Assembly: GCA_039602395.1 (NCBI GenBank)
Contig: JBCNJP010000025.1
Coordinates: 101,794,124-101,858,123 of the forward strand
Direction: 5' to 3'
Origin: Deinandra increscens subsp. villosa
Taxonomy: Eukaryota > Streptophyta > Magnoliopsida > Asterales > Asteraceae
DNA: 64,000 nucleotides
Shown piece after piece: positions 1 to 11,237 of this stretch (its first letter is position 1; the number at the start of each line of letters is the position of its first letter). Both the position numbers and the translations under genes were made by a program. Below the pieces are notes generated by a model that saw nothing but the letters and a program-made list of their open reading frames with translations, was not told the DNA's origin and ran no database searches.

Positions 1-442
1 GGTTCTGATCACTGGTATATTGATGATGTTAGCTTATCTCTATGGTTGTGCTATTGAATTCAGGGTATATTCGAGATGAATGTGTTGTCTTGACACTAAA
101 GGTGGAGATTGTTAGTATTTAGTGGCAAGTCAACGGGGTCAACGGTTATGTAGTTAATTCTTTGTTAACTCGTCGTTAGTAACGTTTGGGTTCATTATGT
201 AACAGTTCATAACTTCAGGGGTGGTTTGTGTAACTTTTCTGTTGGGGTTTGTTACCAGCTATATGAACTGTTCTTCGAGCTCAGATTTAGGCGATTTTTG
301 ATTTCCTTGTTTCTTTTCAAATTGATTGTACGCTCATATTCAGATTGTTATCTTGAATAAAATCGTTGATCCTTTTCGTCTCAATTTCTTTTTTATCGAT
401 TCAATTTGGTTCATATTCTTCATTGCATTCCGATTATTAACA
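1..442 (+). mobile_element. 3' end and LTR of a Ty1/copia-type retrotransposon (truncated by window edge)
   Basis: A purine-rich tract (AAAGGTGGAGAT, about 98-109) lies immediately before a sequence that begins TGTTAG at 110 and ends ATTAACA at 442. TGTTA...TAACA is the short inverted end expected of an LTR, and the purine tract is the polypurine primer usual just upstream of a 3' LTR in plant copia elements. The putative LTR is 333 bp and contains an AATAAA signal near 356. Bases 1-97 would be the untranslated 3' interior. The rest of the element lies outside the window, so the second LTR and the target-site duplication cannot be checked. Confidence 0.6.
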
Positions 443-619
443 TAAGTAATGAATAAACTTAAATATTTTTTACCTTTGATTTAGAAATTCAATTACTTAG
501 AAAGTTAGCATGAAACTTGTTTAAAATGCAATTGCCCCTTCTTTAAATAGCCCATTTCTTTTTCTTTCTCATCTTAATTCATGAAATATATTGTTTATGT
601 GTTATAGGATACAAATTCA

Positions 620-1396
620 ATGGAAGAAAAGATTAGATATTTCATCCAAGACCCGGATGTCATGACAGGAATTTGCGATCAAGAGGCCCAACGCTGTTCC
701 TTCCCCCTTGCAATTGCCGACATGATGACAATGATCATGAGGATGTCGGGAAAAGGTCCATATTTTCATCTCTCGCCGCAACCACTCATTGATGCCATTG
801 CATGCCATAATGACAAGAGTTTTAATTACCTTTATTACTTCTGCACATCCGTTGGGCTTGAGAGTTTGTATGCATACCCTTTCACCCGTGTTCCACGAGA
901 GTGGGATGAAAGTGTTTATAGAATTAGAGAAGACCAACATTATACAATCGACAATTTGAGCTACATTGACAACAAGTCTGAGATAAAAAAAACAAATTGT
1001 GTTAAACTTTAGACCGGGCGGGAAAAAATTTCCAATTCTAGGAGCTTTGTACATGGGTAAATTTATAGACGAGACTTTTGCACGTGCATGTTAGGAGAGC
1101 AAGAAACCTTACTGTCCATCCCCTTCACGTGAAAAAGGGAGAAAAGAAGAAGAACATGCTTTGTTAATCGTAGGTAATGATACAACATCAACTGATTCTC
1201 TCGAACACCATTGTCGGGTTAAAAACACATTTGGCAAGAAATGGGGGAATGATGGATTTTCCTTGGTGGCTATTGAAGCTCTCAATTATATCTTGGTCCC
1301 TGCGTACAACAATGAGGCTAATGATAACGAAAGTGATACGCAAATCGAAGGTTATGTTGCTACTCATCAAACTTTGGTGTATGGAGCACTCCTGTA
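620..1396 (+). pseudogene. Broken papain-like (C1A) cysteine protease gene
   Basis: Two coding pieces resemble the two halves of a papain fold. The first (620-1012) has GICDQEAQRCSFPLA, which aligns with the Gln/Cys active-site segment of papain (DQG-CGSCWAFA) but is one residue short and lacks the usual tryptophan. It is followed by a region like the mature N-terminal domain. The second (about 1023-1396) has EHALLIVGND, with the catalytic His context, and RVKNTFGKKWGNDGF, with the catalytic Asn context. The halves are in different frames; the shift falls near the A-run at 986-995. An in-frame TAG follows FIDETFARAC near 1092. The C-terminal end overlaps a possible donor (GTAAGT at 1395), so another exon may once have followed. 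Frame and stop damage indicate a dead copy. Family assignment rests on the two motifs only. Confidence 0.5.
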
Positions 1397-3115
1397 AGTC
1401 AAGTCTCACTACTCTTTTGTTATGTAGCTTGACTTGGGGGTGTCGTTCAGGTAAATTAATCGGTTTTTGGTAGGTCGGGTCGGGTAATTCAGGTTTTCTT
1501 GAAAACTGAAAACATATAAATACGTACTTCAACCAATAGTTATTCTTGCTTATTTTGGAGCTTTTGGTAACCTATTTGTGTAAATAGAATAAAAGAAAGT
1601 CTTAAACATGCGATTGACATCTGATTTTTTTCTTGGACTAAATCCGTACATAATTCCACATACAACAGAAAGAGTAGAAAAAGAAAGCCTGGAGATCAGA
1701 ATGGTGCAGAATTTATGAGCTACTTCAATCAAGACTCTTATTTGCTTTAGATATCACATTTCTTGTCTAAATTGAAATAATTGTTATTTTCAAAAAGGTT
1801 ATGAGTATGACTCTAGCTGACAATCTATGTTATTCGTAAGTAGTTCTAGAAGTTTGCAATATTTAAGTTGATTATTATCTATTTTTGAGTTATTTACGAT
1901 GCCTTTAATTAATATGAAATTAGAGTTCTTAATGAACAAATGTTGAATTCTGCTGGTCTTGATGAATCCATTCTGCTGGTCTCAAGGAACAAATGTTAAA
2001 TCAACCTCTTTATCCGTTGTAGTGGAGGTAAAGTTGCTTACATCCCACTCTCGACCCTATTAATAATACTTTTTGTGCTTTTAGTAAGACTTTACTGGAC
2101 ACGATTGTTGTATTTATTCTATTTGTTGAATTTGGTCCTAGAAGTTTACTTCTCATGCTCTTCAAGTTTGTATTCTCTGCATTATAGTTAGTACCTTAGT
2201 TGCAAGCTGGTAGTGGTCATCATGGATTCTTTGCTATTTGTATCTATACGTTTCAAATGGGAGTGAATTGAGTTTAATTTTGCATACAGCTTGTCGAGTG
2301 AATTGAGTTTAATTTTGCATAAAGCTTGTCTTCTTCATTGGTAATTTAAGTTTGGCAACTTGATTGGTGTTTTTGGATCTTATTATTGATTTTCGGCGGT
2401 GTATGGTGGAACCAGTTCCACTCAGGAACCGAGAAGGCTAGGAACCGGTTTGGGTTATGAACTGTGGAACTGTGTGTAACCAGGTTCTGGTATGATCGGT
2501 TTCAAAAACCGGTTCCAGCCAAAAACCTTGGGAGGAAGCAGAAAGTGGAAACCCTCTTGACCCAAACTCGAACCCCAACATTTTGTTATAGTTGGGACTT
2601 AAACCTAAAACTTCACGTTTTAATGTCTTTGAATCTCTTATATCAATCACTTAAACCGGAAATCATTGACACATAACCTCCTAGTAATGTTTATCAGGCT
2701 AAAAGAGCTAAAAGAAACATAATTCTAAATTAACATCATATGATATATTTTTTCCTTTGATTTTTTCATTTATTGGAAATATGTTAAATTTAAAAAACAC
2801 GATCGTCTGATGATATTTTCCGTATTAATATTAAGGTGCATATTATATGTTGGTGGTGGCCACTCATTGTTGGAGACTTGGAGCCCATCATATCTTTAGA
2901 GGATCTTAGTTACATATGTTTGTTTTTTTCTACTTTTTCAGAAAGAAAAATATTCCCTCTTTTTAACTCATTTGTATACTAACAACTTTAGTTGGCATTG
3001 ATAACTTCATTTTATTACAAGTTACATTACATTTACGGAATGTATTAATACGTCTTAAAAAGTTTGTCAAATGTTAAACATATACAAAGTTATGTTACAA
3101 CATCTTACGTGTTAG
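1397..3115. other. Intergenic, AT-rich; possible hAT-like relic
   Basis: No convincing gene. At 2408-2530 there is a patch rich in GGAACCGGTT/AACCGGTTCC motifs, similar in flavour to the subterminal repeats of the hAT element at 54.75 kb, but I could not define ends or a target-site duplication. A short direct repeat (GTGAATTGAGTTTAATTTTGCATA) occurs at about 2262 and 2298. Short ORFs here have no recognisable similarity. Confidence 0.4.
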
Positions 3116-4135
3116 ATGTTAGAACCGACAATAGTATATCAGTTAACCTTGTCTCGTGCTCACAAACACAAACCTGTAAAATATAGTTTGTTTTTCGTTA
3201 TATATTTTTCCGTCGTCTTGGATAAGGTTAAAAAGCGTCTCTCTAAATGGAAGGCAGAGAGGTTGTCGTTTAGGTTAGAGTTATGTTGGCTAAGACGGTT
3301 TTAGGCACTATCCCCTTGTATTAGTTATCTCTTTTTTGTGCCCCGATCAAAGTGATTAAAGACATGGAAGCGGTTAGAAGATGCTTTGTTTAGGAAGGTA
3401 ATTCAAAAAATAAAAAAACTTTGTTGGTTTTCTTGAAACAACTTGATGGCCGATAAGAAGGATGGGGGGGTCTGGGAATCGGTTCTATTCGAGCGGTTAA
3501 TGCCGCTCTTCTTGCAAAATGTTTTCGTTCAAACTGTAGATTCATGGGGTTGGGGTGATGAACTCTTAAAATTCTTCGATGTTAAACAGATTAAAGCTAG
3601 AGTACACAGGTTTTGTCTTGAAACCTTCTCGTTTAAAATCTCGTGGTTTAAGTGGATCCACTCAAAGTGAACGCAATGGCTTAGATGGTGGGTATGGACA
3701 TAATTTCATCTAAAGTGGGTTTGACTACTGACTAGAAGGGGTATATCTTTGATGACGATTTGTTCAACGTGTTAGTAATTTGAGGAAACTACAGATCATT
3801 ATTGGTTATTTGTAGATGGGCGGGTCTTGTATGAAGTCTTGTCTTCGGGTGGTGTAAACTACTGGGGACGATTCTCATATCGGTAATAGGCATTTTAAGG
3901 GCGTGTGAAGAGTGACATAATTTAAAAAGGTATAAAGGTCGAGGCCATGCATGGAAATTTTCTCACTACTTTGTGGTGTGTTTGGAAGACGAGAAACAAG
4001 AGGATCTTCAACAGTAGAAGTTCAAAAGCGGTAGACATCCTCAGTGATATAAAAATTGGTCGTTTCTTTGGATCACTACCCGAGGGAAACTTAATCATAT
4101 TAGTTGGGAGGATTGATGTAACTTTTCTTTACTTC
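3116..4135 (+). pseudogene. Degenerate LINE (non-LTR) reverse transcriptase, C-terminal part
   Basis: Pieces in several frames match the end of plant LINE polyproteins. DKVKKRLSKWKAERLSF (about 3218-3270) is the post-RT thumb segment. EETTDHYWLFVDGRVLYEVLS (about 3784-3846) resembles the zf-RVT region. TLWCVWKTRNKRIFNSRSSKAVDIL (about 3967-4041) is the conserved WC-WK-RN-IFN tail. Frameshifts and stops separate them, so this is an old fragment without coding capacity. No poly-A tail or target-site duplication was recognised. Confidence 0.65.
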
Positions 4136-4249
4136 TTGTTTGTAATGCTAATGAAAGTAAAGCAGGATATCATCTTCAATTATGTAAATACCGAGTATAT
4201 TTATACTTTCTTAGGGCATGAGGTATACCAGTGTATGTTTGTTACATAG

Positions 4250-4754
4250 ACGGTGACTGAACTCGTCGTTTAAGCTTGATAGGAGAGGTATATCTGTGTG
4301 AGTTTGGTATTATTTTATCATATATTTAAATATTAAAAAAACACTTGATTGGTTGAAAAAAAAGTTAATAAATATTGCAAAGTCACACACCCGGAAGAAG
4401 CTGCTCACGACCCTAAGTGGCTTGTTGCTACCTAGACCAGGGAGGAAACCCACTAAGGATATAACCGATGACCTTATGTCGGCTTAATATGCTTGCTCAC
4501 ACATATGGTTACGAAATATTAAGTAATAAATTATCTTTGGAACTAAAGTCAAATACGAAAAGGACCTAGATAACATAGTCAAATGGCCGGGGTCAACAGA
4601 AATCACACCTTCCTCCACTGAGGTGTCTTAAAAAGCTTCAATAACAGTGTTCCAAAGCATCTGCCCATCTCAAAAGTCCAACTTTTATTATTAGTTTCTC
4701 TATATGCATAGATAATGTTTTCAATATAAAACTAAGAGTAAATTAAGGAAATCA
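4250..4754. other. Intergenic, nothing recognised
   Basis: AT-rich sequence without a supported gene. The stretch 4390-4500 is less AT-rich and may once have coded, but stops occur in every frame and I recognise no family. Confidence 0.4.
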
Positions 4755-5215
4755 CCCCTCTGATTTACTTAAATTTCATCTTTTGCTCTTAGCTTTTAAA
4801 AGTTATGGTTATCGTTCAAAACTTATGACTTTTTAACACCTTTTATCCTAGATACTAATAATTGTTACATTTTCTCGTTAAGTCGGTGTAAATTAACAAT
4901 TATCCTCTTACCATTTTATTTTAATAAAAAATATAAAGGCGACGAGGATGACAACAATGGCGAGGTGGTGGTGGTGGTGGCGCTGAAAGAGATAGAGTGA
5001 TGGTAGAGGATTTTATATTTTTTTTATTAAAATAAAAGGGTACATGTATAATTCTTAATTTACACTCGCTTAACAAGAAAATCTAACGGAAGTTAACATC
5101 AGGAACGAAAGGTGTTATAAAAATACAAATTTTTGGACCATAGCCGTTATTTTTGAAAGCTACGACATAAAGTAAAATTTAGACAAAACGATACCCGTTT
5201 ATAATACAATTCCAC
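4755..5215. mobile_element. Foldback (long inverted repeat) element
   Basis: The left arm (about 4765-4945) and the right arm (about 5000-5190) are inverted copies. For example, TCGTTAAGTCGGTGTAAATTAA on the left matches TTAATTTACACTCGCTTAACAAG on the right read in reverse, and AACACCTTTTATCC matches GGAACGAAAGGTGTT. A short GGTGGTGGTGG-rich loop (4960-4985) lies in the middle. The layout, long arms around a GGTGG-rich stretch, recurs at 45.7-46.9 kb. The exact ends are uncertain. It lies about 400 bp upstream of the receptor kinase start. Confidence 0.55.
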
Positions 5216-5271
5216 ATAGTGTTTAAATGAGTAAAAATTTAGACAAGACGATACCCCGTTTATAATACAAT
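5174..5271 (+). repeat. Tandem duplication, unit about 59 bp, two copies
   Basis: AAAATTTAGACAAAACGATA at 5174 recurs with two changes at 5233, each copy followed by CCCGTTTATAATACAATT. The first copy overlaps the outer part of the right arm of the foldback element. Confidence 0.7.
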
Positions 5272-5636
5272 TTCAATTTAACTTCGTCAGTTTCAGAGAC
5301 TCGGATGGTAATAAAATGCAAACTTACACAATATTTATTAGTAATTTTTAAAAATTATACTTAATAACAAAAATAACTAAAAAAAACTCAGAATACAAAT
5401 AGTAATTTACTCTTTAATAATCCTACACGAGTGGCAAATGTGAAAGAAAAACTATACTTTTTTGCTTAATTACCCACACGCCCTTTCAAAACAACCCATT
5501 CCCCAAACACCCCCCTAACCTCCCCCTCTTTCTCTCTCACACAAACACATCCCCACCCCCATTCTGCTATTTTTGGAGCTCCAAAGCTTCCATTAATGCA
5601 GATCTTATTCTACTAAATCATGCTCTCACTGAAATT
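5272..5636 (+). promoter_or_regulatory. Upstream region and 5' leader of the lectin receptor kinase gene
   Basis: The 365 bp before the start codon change from AT-rich to a pyrimidine-rich CT/CA leader (about 5470-5600, with TCTTTCTCTCTCACACA), typical of plant 5' untranslated regions. I could not assign a clear TATA box. Confidence 0.4.
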
Positions 5637-8117
5637 ATGACATCTTCTTCATACGCCACACCACAAATCTCTCTTAAATTCATCATTCCGATTCTGGTTT
5701 TAACATCATTACAGTTATTGACCTCAATCCAATCCAAATCCTGCTTAAACCCTAGCAGCTCTTCCAAGGTCATAATCTCCGGTAACTCCACTATTCTTAG
5801 CGAAAATCGAACATTCGTGCTCGGATTCTTCAACACAAACGACGATTCGAAATGGTATTTGGGGATTTGGTACGCTTCAATCCCTACTCCGACCTACGTT
5901 TGGGTGGCCAACCGTGAAACGCCGTTGAGTAGTCGGGAGTCGTCGGCGCTTGAGATCGACGGCGGAAAGCTGACGGTGAAGGATAAACGAGATTCAGGAT
6001 GCGACGTCGTTTGGGAGAGCGTTGGGTTAAAATCTGAAGGTGAAGGAGACGTGAAGCTTCTAGAAGATGGGGATTTGGTGGTTGTGGACGCTCACGGTGC
6101 GGCCGTGTGGCGGAGCTTTGATTTTCCGGCGGACACGTTTTTACCGGGGATGAATTTGACCGTTGGTCAAACGTTGACTTGCTGGAAAAGCGATAACGAT
6201 CCGGCGCCGGGGAGGTATTCGCTGCGGTTGAGGCCACCGGATTACGGTGAGGTCGAGCTGTTGTTCGATGGAAACCGGACGTATTGGACCAGCGGAAACT
6301 GGACGGGGAATATTTTCTCCGGTGTACCGGAGATGACTGTTCCGTACATCTACAGGTTTTATTTCACAAATCCGTTCACCGAAACGGCGACGTTTGGGTT
6401 CACGGAAACTCAACTAAAACCGCTCACGCGGTTTAACGTCGATTCCTCCGGCCAAGTCCGGCAGTACACGTGGTCGCCGCAGACGGAGTTTTGGAACATG
6501 TTTTGGTCGGAGCCGGAGAATCCTTGCAGGGTGTACGGATTGTGTGGGAACTTAGGGTTTTGTAACGCGAAATCGATGGTGAATCCGTGCAAATGCTTCG
6601 ATGGATTCCGACCGTCAGATGGCAGTGGATGGGACGCCGGAGATTTCTCCGGCGGGTGTGTAACAAACAGTGATAACAATTACAATTGCAGAAACGACAA
6701 GTTTGAATCGATCGGCGACGTGACATTCGATCAAGAAAAAGTGGAATCATCTTCAACCAGTAGAAGTGATTGCGAACGAAAATGTTTGAGTAATTGTTCA
6801 TGTATTGGTTTCTCACATAACCCCAAAACTAATTCATGCAAGAATTATTTTGGGGAAATCTTGAATCTTGGAAATTCGAGTTCTGATTTGGGGATAATTC
6901 AAGATTCGTTGAATATTAGGGTTTCCAAAAGGGTTTCCGGAAAGAAAATCGAACCCAAAACAGTTATTCTAATAATCATAATCAGTTGCATTCTTGCAAT
7001 CTCATCAATTATTGTCATCATTTTCCTGATTCTAAGGAAGAACACAATTAACAGAAAGAAACTTGAACAAGAAGAGTCTGTGTTCCCTGTTACAAATTTA
7101 AAGGTTTTTACATACAAAGAGCTTCACGCGGCCACTAACGGGTTCTCGGAGAAGCTGGGACATGGCGGATTCGGGGCGGTCTTCAGCGGGATTGTGGAGG
7201 AATCAACCCAAGTAGCAGTGAAGCGGCTAGAGCGACCTGGTGGTGGCGAAAAGGAGTTTCGAGCAGAGGTATGTACAATCGGTAACATTCAACATGTTAA
7301 TCTTGTTAGATTAAGGGGCTTTTGCTCTGAAGAATCGCATAGGCTTCTTGTTTACGATTACATGCCTAACGGTCCGTTGAGTGGTTACTTGAAAACCGGT
7401 GGTCGGAATCTTGATTGGGATGCTAGATTTAGGATCGCGATCGGTACTGCAAGAGGGATTGCGTATTTACACGAAGAATGCCGGAATTGTATCATACATT
7501 GTGATATTAAGCCGGAAAACATTCTACTTGATCAAGATTTGTCCGCGAAGGTGTCGGATTTTGGTCTGGCAAAGCTGATCGGGCGGGATTTTAGTCGGGT
7601 TTTGGCCACCATGAGAGGAACATGGGGCTATGTCGCTCCTGAGTGGATCTCGGGAGTGGCTATAACTACGAAAGCAGACGTGTATAGTTACGGGATGACG
7701 TTGTTGGAGCTACTAGGCGGTCGCCGCAATGTGGAGGGGCCGCCGGATGGTGGTAACGGAGGGGAGAGTAACGAAAAGTGGTTTTTTCCACCGTGGGCGG
7801 CGAGGAAGATAACGGAAGGAGACGTGGCTGCCGTTGTGGATGAGAGGCTCGGTGGGGAGTATAACATGGAGGAGGTTGTGAGGGTGGGGCTCGTGGCGGT
7901 ATGGTGTATACAAGATGAAGAGGTCGCTAGACCGACAATGGGGATGGTGGTGAAGATGTTGGAAGGGTTGGTGGCGGTGGAGGTTCCACCGCCACCTAAG
8001 CTGCTTCAAGCGTTGGTTTCGGGCGAGTCTTTTCGTGGTGTTGTCAGCAATGGTCAAACCAACACCACGATTGCTCGCTTGTCGAATGAGTCAAAGGATT
8101 CAGTATCTGGTGCTTAA
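5637..8117 (+). CDS. G-type lectin S-receptor-like Ser/Thr kinase, SD2-2/RLK4 type
   Basis: 826-residue single-exon receptor kinase of the plasma membrane. Residues 1-35 form a signal peptide. A bulb-type mannose-binding lectin domain spans about 45-165 (YVWVANRETPL), followed by the S-locus glycoprotein/EGF-like cysteine segment (297-341) and a PAN/apple domain (about 351-430). A transmembrane helix lies at 442-466, then a kinase domain at about 503-775. Kinase motifs are complete: GHGGFG loop at 508-513, AVK Lys529, HCD catalytic Asp623, DFG at 641-643 and APE at 667-669. Cys replaces Arg before the catalytic Asp, so it is a non-RD kinase, a class often linked to pattern recognition. The juxtamembrane and kinase sequence closely resembles Arabidopsis SD2-2 (RLK4) as I remember it. 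Lack of introns is normal for the family. Start chosen because a signal peptide follows at once. The ligand is unknown; a role in defence or stress signalling is inference. Confidence 0.93.
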   Translation: MTSSSYATPQISLKFIIPILVLTSLQLLTSIQSKSCLNPSSSSKVIISGNSTILSENRTFVLGFFNTNDDSKWYLGIWYASIPTPTYVWVANRETPLSSRESSALEIDGGKLTVKDKRDSGCDVVWESVGLKSEGEGDVKLLEDGDLVVVDAHGAAVWRSFDFPADTFLPGMNLTVGQTLTCWKSDNDPAPGRYSLRLRPPDYGEVELLFDGNRTYWTSGNWTGNIFSGVPEMTVPYIYRFYFTNPFTETATFGFTETQLKPLTRFNVDSSGQVRQYTWSPQTEFWNMFWSEPENPCRVYGLCGNLGFCNAKSMVNPCKCFDGFRPSDGSGWDAGDFSGGCVTNSDNNYNCRNDKFESIGDVTFDQEKVESSSTSRSDCERKCLSNCSCIGFSHNPKTNSCKNYFGEILNLGNSSSDLGIIQDSLNIRVSKRVSGKKIEPKTVILIIIISCILAISSIIVIIFLILRKNTINRKKLEQEESVFPVTNLKVFTYKELHAATNGFSEKLGHGGFGAVFSGIVEESTQVAVKRLERPGGGEKEFRAEVCTIGNIQHVNLVRLRGFCSEESHRLLVYDYMPNGPLSGYLKTGGRNLDWDARFRIAIGTARGIAYLHEECRNCIIHCDIKPENILLDQDLSAKVSDFGLAKLIGRDFSRVLATMRGTWGYVAPEWISGVAITTKADVYSYGMTLLELLGGRRNVEGPPDGGNGGESNEKWFFPPWAARKITEGDVAAVVDERLGGEYNMEEVVRVGLVAVWCIQDEEVARPTMGMVVKMLEGLVAVEVPPPPKLLQALVSGESFRGVVSNGQTNTTIARLSNESKDSVSGA

Positions 8118-10313
8118 GTCATTGTACTTTTTAATCAAAGAATCTGTTAATAGTTTAATACCAACATTGTGTTTGTTTGGTTTATGGTAACATTAAGTTA
8201 GTGACTTTACTTTGACTTTGAAAAAGTCAAAAGATGCGGTCAGATAAATCAATGATCAACCAGTGTAATAATCTTTAAGAAAGTAAGGTTGATGGATTTT
8301 GATTTATATATATTTGAAGGTGTTGTTTATTTTAGGTATTTATTAATCCAACAAAATTTTCAAGCGTCTATATATGTGAGTATGTGTCCTTGTTACATAT
8401 ATGAATAGTCTTGTCGATGTTGTTCAATTGTTGGGATCAGACAAGTTACATTAAATCGATAGGATAACGACACTAGCCTGTCCATTTATTGTTCTTTAGA
8501 CTTTAGACAGGACAATATACTCATTTTCATTTATTACTACAATTTTATTTTTAAAACGACGTTTGAACTATCCTAAATGTTCAATACCCGGGTGAGTTTT
8601 CTGGAGACGAGATTACAACCGTTCATACTAGAATTGACACTCGAGGTTTGACTTACACAGGAGCACCATAAAAAAGGAAACACATCACTTCAGAAGACCC
8701 CCTTGAGTCAGTTATCAAACAAGCTCCTAATTCCTAATTTCGATTTCACTATGTTCTTCACGAATTTTCTGCACCAAATCCATACGAAGAGCTTACTATA
8801 GAATCTGATTTTATCTGATTGATTATTGGGGTACATTCAATTTGAAAGTGTATCACAACTTTAGATTATTATCCAAGTTTGATTTTCTTATAACAAAATT
8901 ACATACATGTTTCCTACACCATAAAATTTGACCCAACCCATCCAATCGACCACCCATTTCACATTTACTTTTATCTCTCAAGCAGTTCGTAGTCCATAAA
9001 ATTAAATTCTCCGATACTGTTCTTTTGCTATCAAGCCATATTTAAACAAGTTTGAGTTGGTATTGAAACCCCCCATCATATAACTCCCACTACACATAAT
9101 CTTATGACTTATTAGCATGGGTGTTAATAGTGGAATGAATATTGAAAGTGTCAATATCCATTGTCGCTTTTATAAAAAGGTCAAGCTAAAATGACAGCAA
9201 GTCTTAAAGGTTGCAATTTAAATCTATGTTAAATCTATATTTAGTTGTATACTTGTGACAATATAGAGACGGTACTTTTAAAATAAAAGTTTTGAGATCA
9301 TATTGCTAAAGATGCTACAACAGGTTTTTGCTGTCGCAAATGCTGAGATTTTGGTTGTCAAAAACATATTGAACTAATAATTTTTTTAAAAGGGACATTT
9401 GCATATTTCCAAAGTAGGGGATATATGCAATTCCTCCTTTTTTTTTAATAGTTTTTAGATACTCTTTACCAACAATATTTAATTTCTTATATTTAATACA
9501 TTTGTTTATGATTTAACTTTAAGGACCTTGAAGACTCAAGTCAACTTTTCTTCGTGTCGTTTCTTACGCCCTTTTAAACCACTTTCATATATTGTTGTTT
9601 GGCCACAAAAACAATTTTACTATAGTCACTTAAGTATCTATCATATATGTCCATGTGTAAGATAATAATCATATTTATATTCAACTTTCACTAACCATAA
9701 ATGGACACTTCTGGGTGACTCTGATTAAAACGTCATCAAACAAAAATGGTCGGTCGAAAACGTAGATGTCGGTGTTACTATCAAAGACTCAAAAGTCAAA
9801 AATATACATGCCACAATCGTAAACCATAGAAAGCAACCACTTCCATTATTCCGTTATAAGATGGGCCTTCTTATCAATCCTTACTGTATTGCTTTTACTC
9901 TCTTTTACAATTCCTCCAATTCAAATGAGTGCATTTGATGCTTTCTAGCATTCTTGAAAAACCACGTGCATTCTCAATTTCTCATGTGTTGCATACAAAA
10001 GATTTATGTCATTGTATGTAAGTTTGCATACAAGTTCTTTCTTGTAGAAATTTATGAAAATGTCATAATTTTTATTGAAATGCTTTGTGTCCATTCTTAT
10101 ATTTCTCTCGAACATCTCGCTTGTTTATGTTGGATCATTATTGAAAAAATAATCACGAATAAGTATCTAATTTGCGACTTCACAATCTATACCAAGATAT
10201 GCTCTTAACGAATCGGTGTCTTGAAATACCTATCTAAAAGTGGTTACAATGGTACTTAGAAATTTAATATTGTACCTACTAATTCCATTTTCTTCTTCAT
10301 GCATACTATAAAA
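8118..10313. other. Intergenic, AT-rich, nothing recognised
   Basis: Includes the 3' untranslated region of the receptor kinase gene for an unknown length. No ORF with recognisable similarity; the 84-codon reading frame at 9954-10208 is low-complexity and unconvincing. Confidence 0.5.
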
Positions 10314-10811
10314 CTAGTTAGTGTCCCGGGTAAATACCCGAGGCTGTGATATAAAAAAAAATAAACGAATTAAAAGATGAAAGTTTTTTTCTAACTATTA
10401 AACGAATGATCGAATTGGATTTTAAGTTCATCAATGGTGGGTTTAGAAAGTCGCGACTTTGCTTTTTGATTCGTTCACCATCATTCGTTGATCGAAACCT
10501 AAGCAATATGGATCTAGTTTTGTTAGGTTTTCTTTCACGAATCCAAAGCAATTTACGGATCAAATTTTCATTGAGAAATGAAGAAGATATGATGAATCAA
10601 AGTTATGCTATTGTAAAACAAATATGGATAATTTTGTATGGAAGTAATTTAATTTTTTTATTTTTAATTATAAGATTTTTCCTTTTTATAAATACCATTT
10701 ATTTTTTTAATTCAAAAATCTATAAAAATGACATATAAGCTAATCCTATGTGGTACACCTTAAATTGTGCCACCTACACATTAAAAACTTGTGTTTATTA
10801 TATAGTATAGA
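10314..10811 (-). mobile_element. Non-autonomous Helitron, complete ends
   Basis: On the minus strand the element starts TCTATACTATATAATA (10811 downward) and ends CTAG (10317-10314). A 14-nt palindromic hairpin, CGGGTATTTACCCG (10340-10327), lies 9 nt before the terminal CTAG. The flanking bases are A at the 5' end and T at the 3' end. TC start, hairpin, CTRR end and insertion between A and T are the defining Helitron features. It is 498 bp and carries no Rep/helicase gene. Its interior (about 10484-10606) resembles a segment inside the foldback element at 28.4-29.3 kb. Confidence 0.85.
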
Positions 10812-11237
10812 TAGACGAAATTTTTTAAAACATACCCATGATATAAAATATTCGTAATATTTACATCTAATAAAACACTAACTCGGATGCCACATGACTT
10901 CTTTCCGAGGTGTCCACCTAGGATTTTTCTACTTGGCATCACCACAATCAACTTCAATACATACCTTAAATATAATCATGTCAAATACCAAAATTAAAAA
11001 CAAAAATTTCAAATTAATTTTCTTTCAAAATTAATGAAAATTAAAATGTCAAACTTTACAAAAAATAATAAAAACTTATTCATAATTTTCAACTCTCTTA
11101 CTATTATTTTTTGTAGTTATCTCATATTATGAATTTTTATTTAACCCGTGTAGTAATTTAGTACTTAATATATGAAGAATGAAGATATTAGACTAAAAAG
11201 TCTACTCTTTCTATCTAACAAACATACATTTTTATTA
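10812..11237. other. Intergenic, very AT-rich
   Basis: Nothing recognised between the Helitron and the Harbinger-type MITE. Confidence 0.5.

Noticed and set aside
2408..2680. Small gene from the overlapping 70-codon ORFs on both strands
   Set aside because: The reading frames follow AACCGGTTCC-type motifs shared with hAT ends; no splice signals or motifs.
9954..10208. 84-codon ORF in the 8.1-10.3 kb intergenic region
   Set aside because: AT-rich composition, no splice partners and no recognisable motif; consistent with chance.
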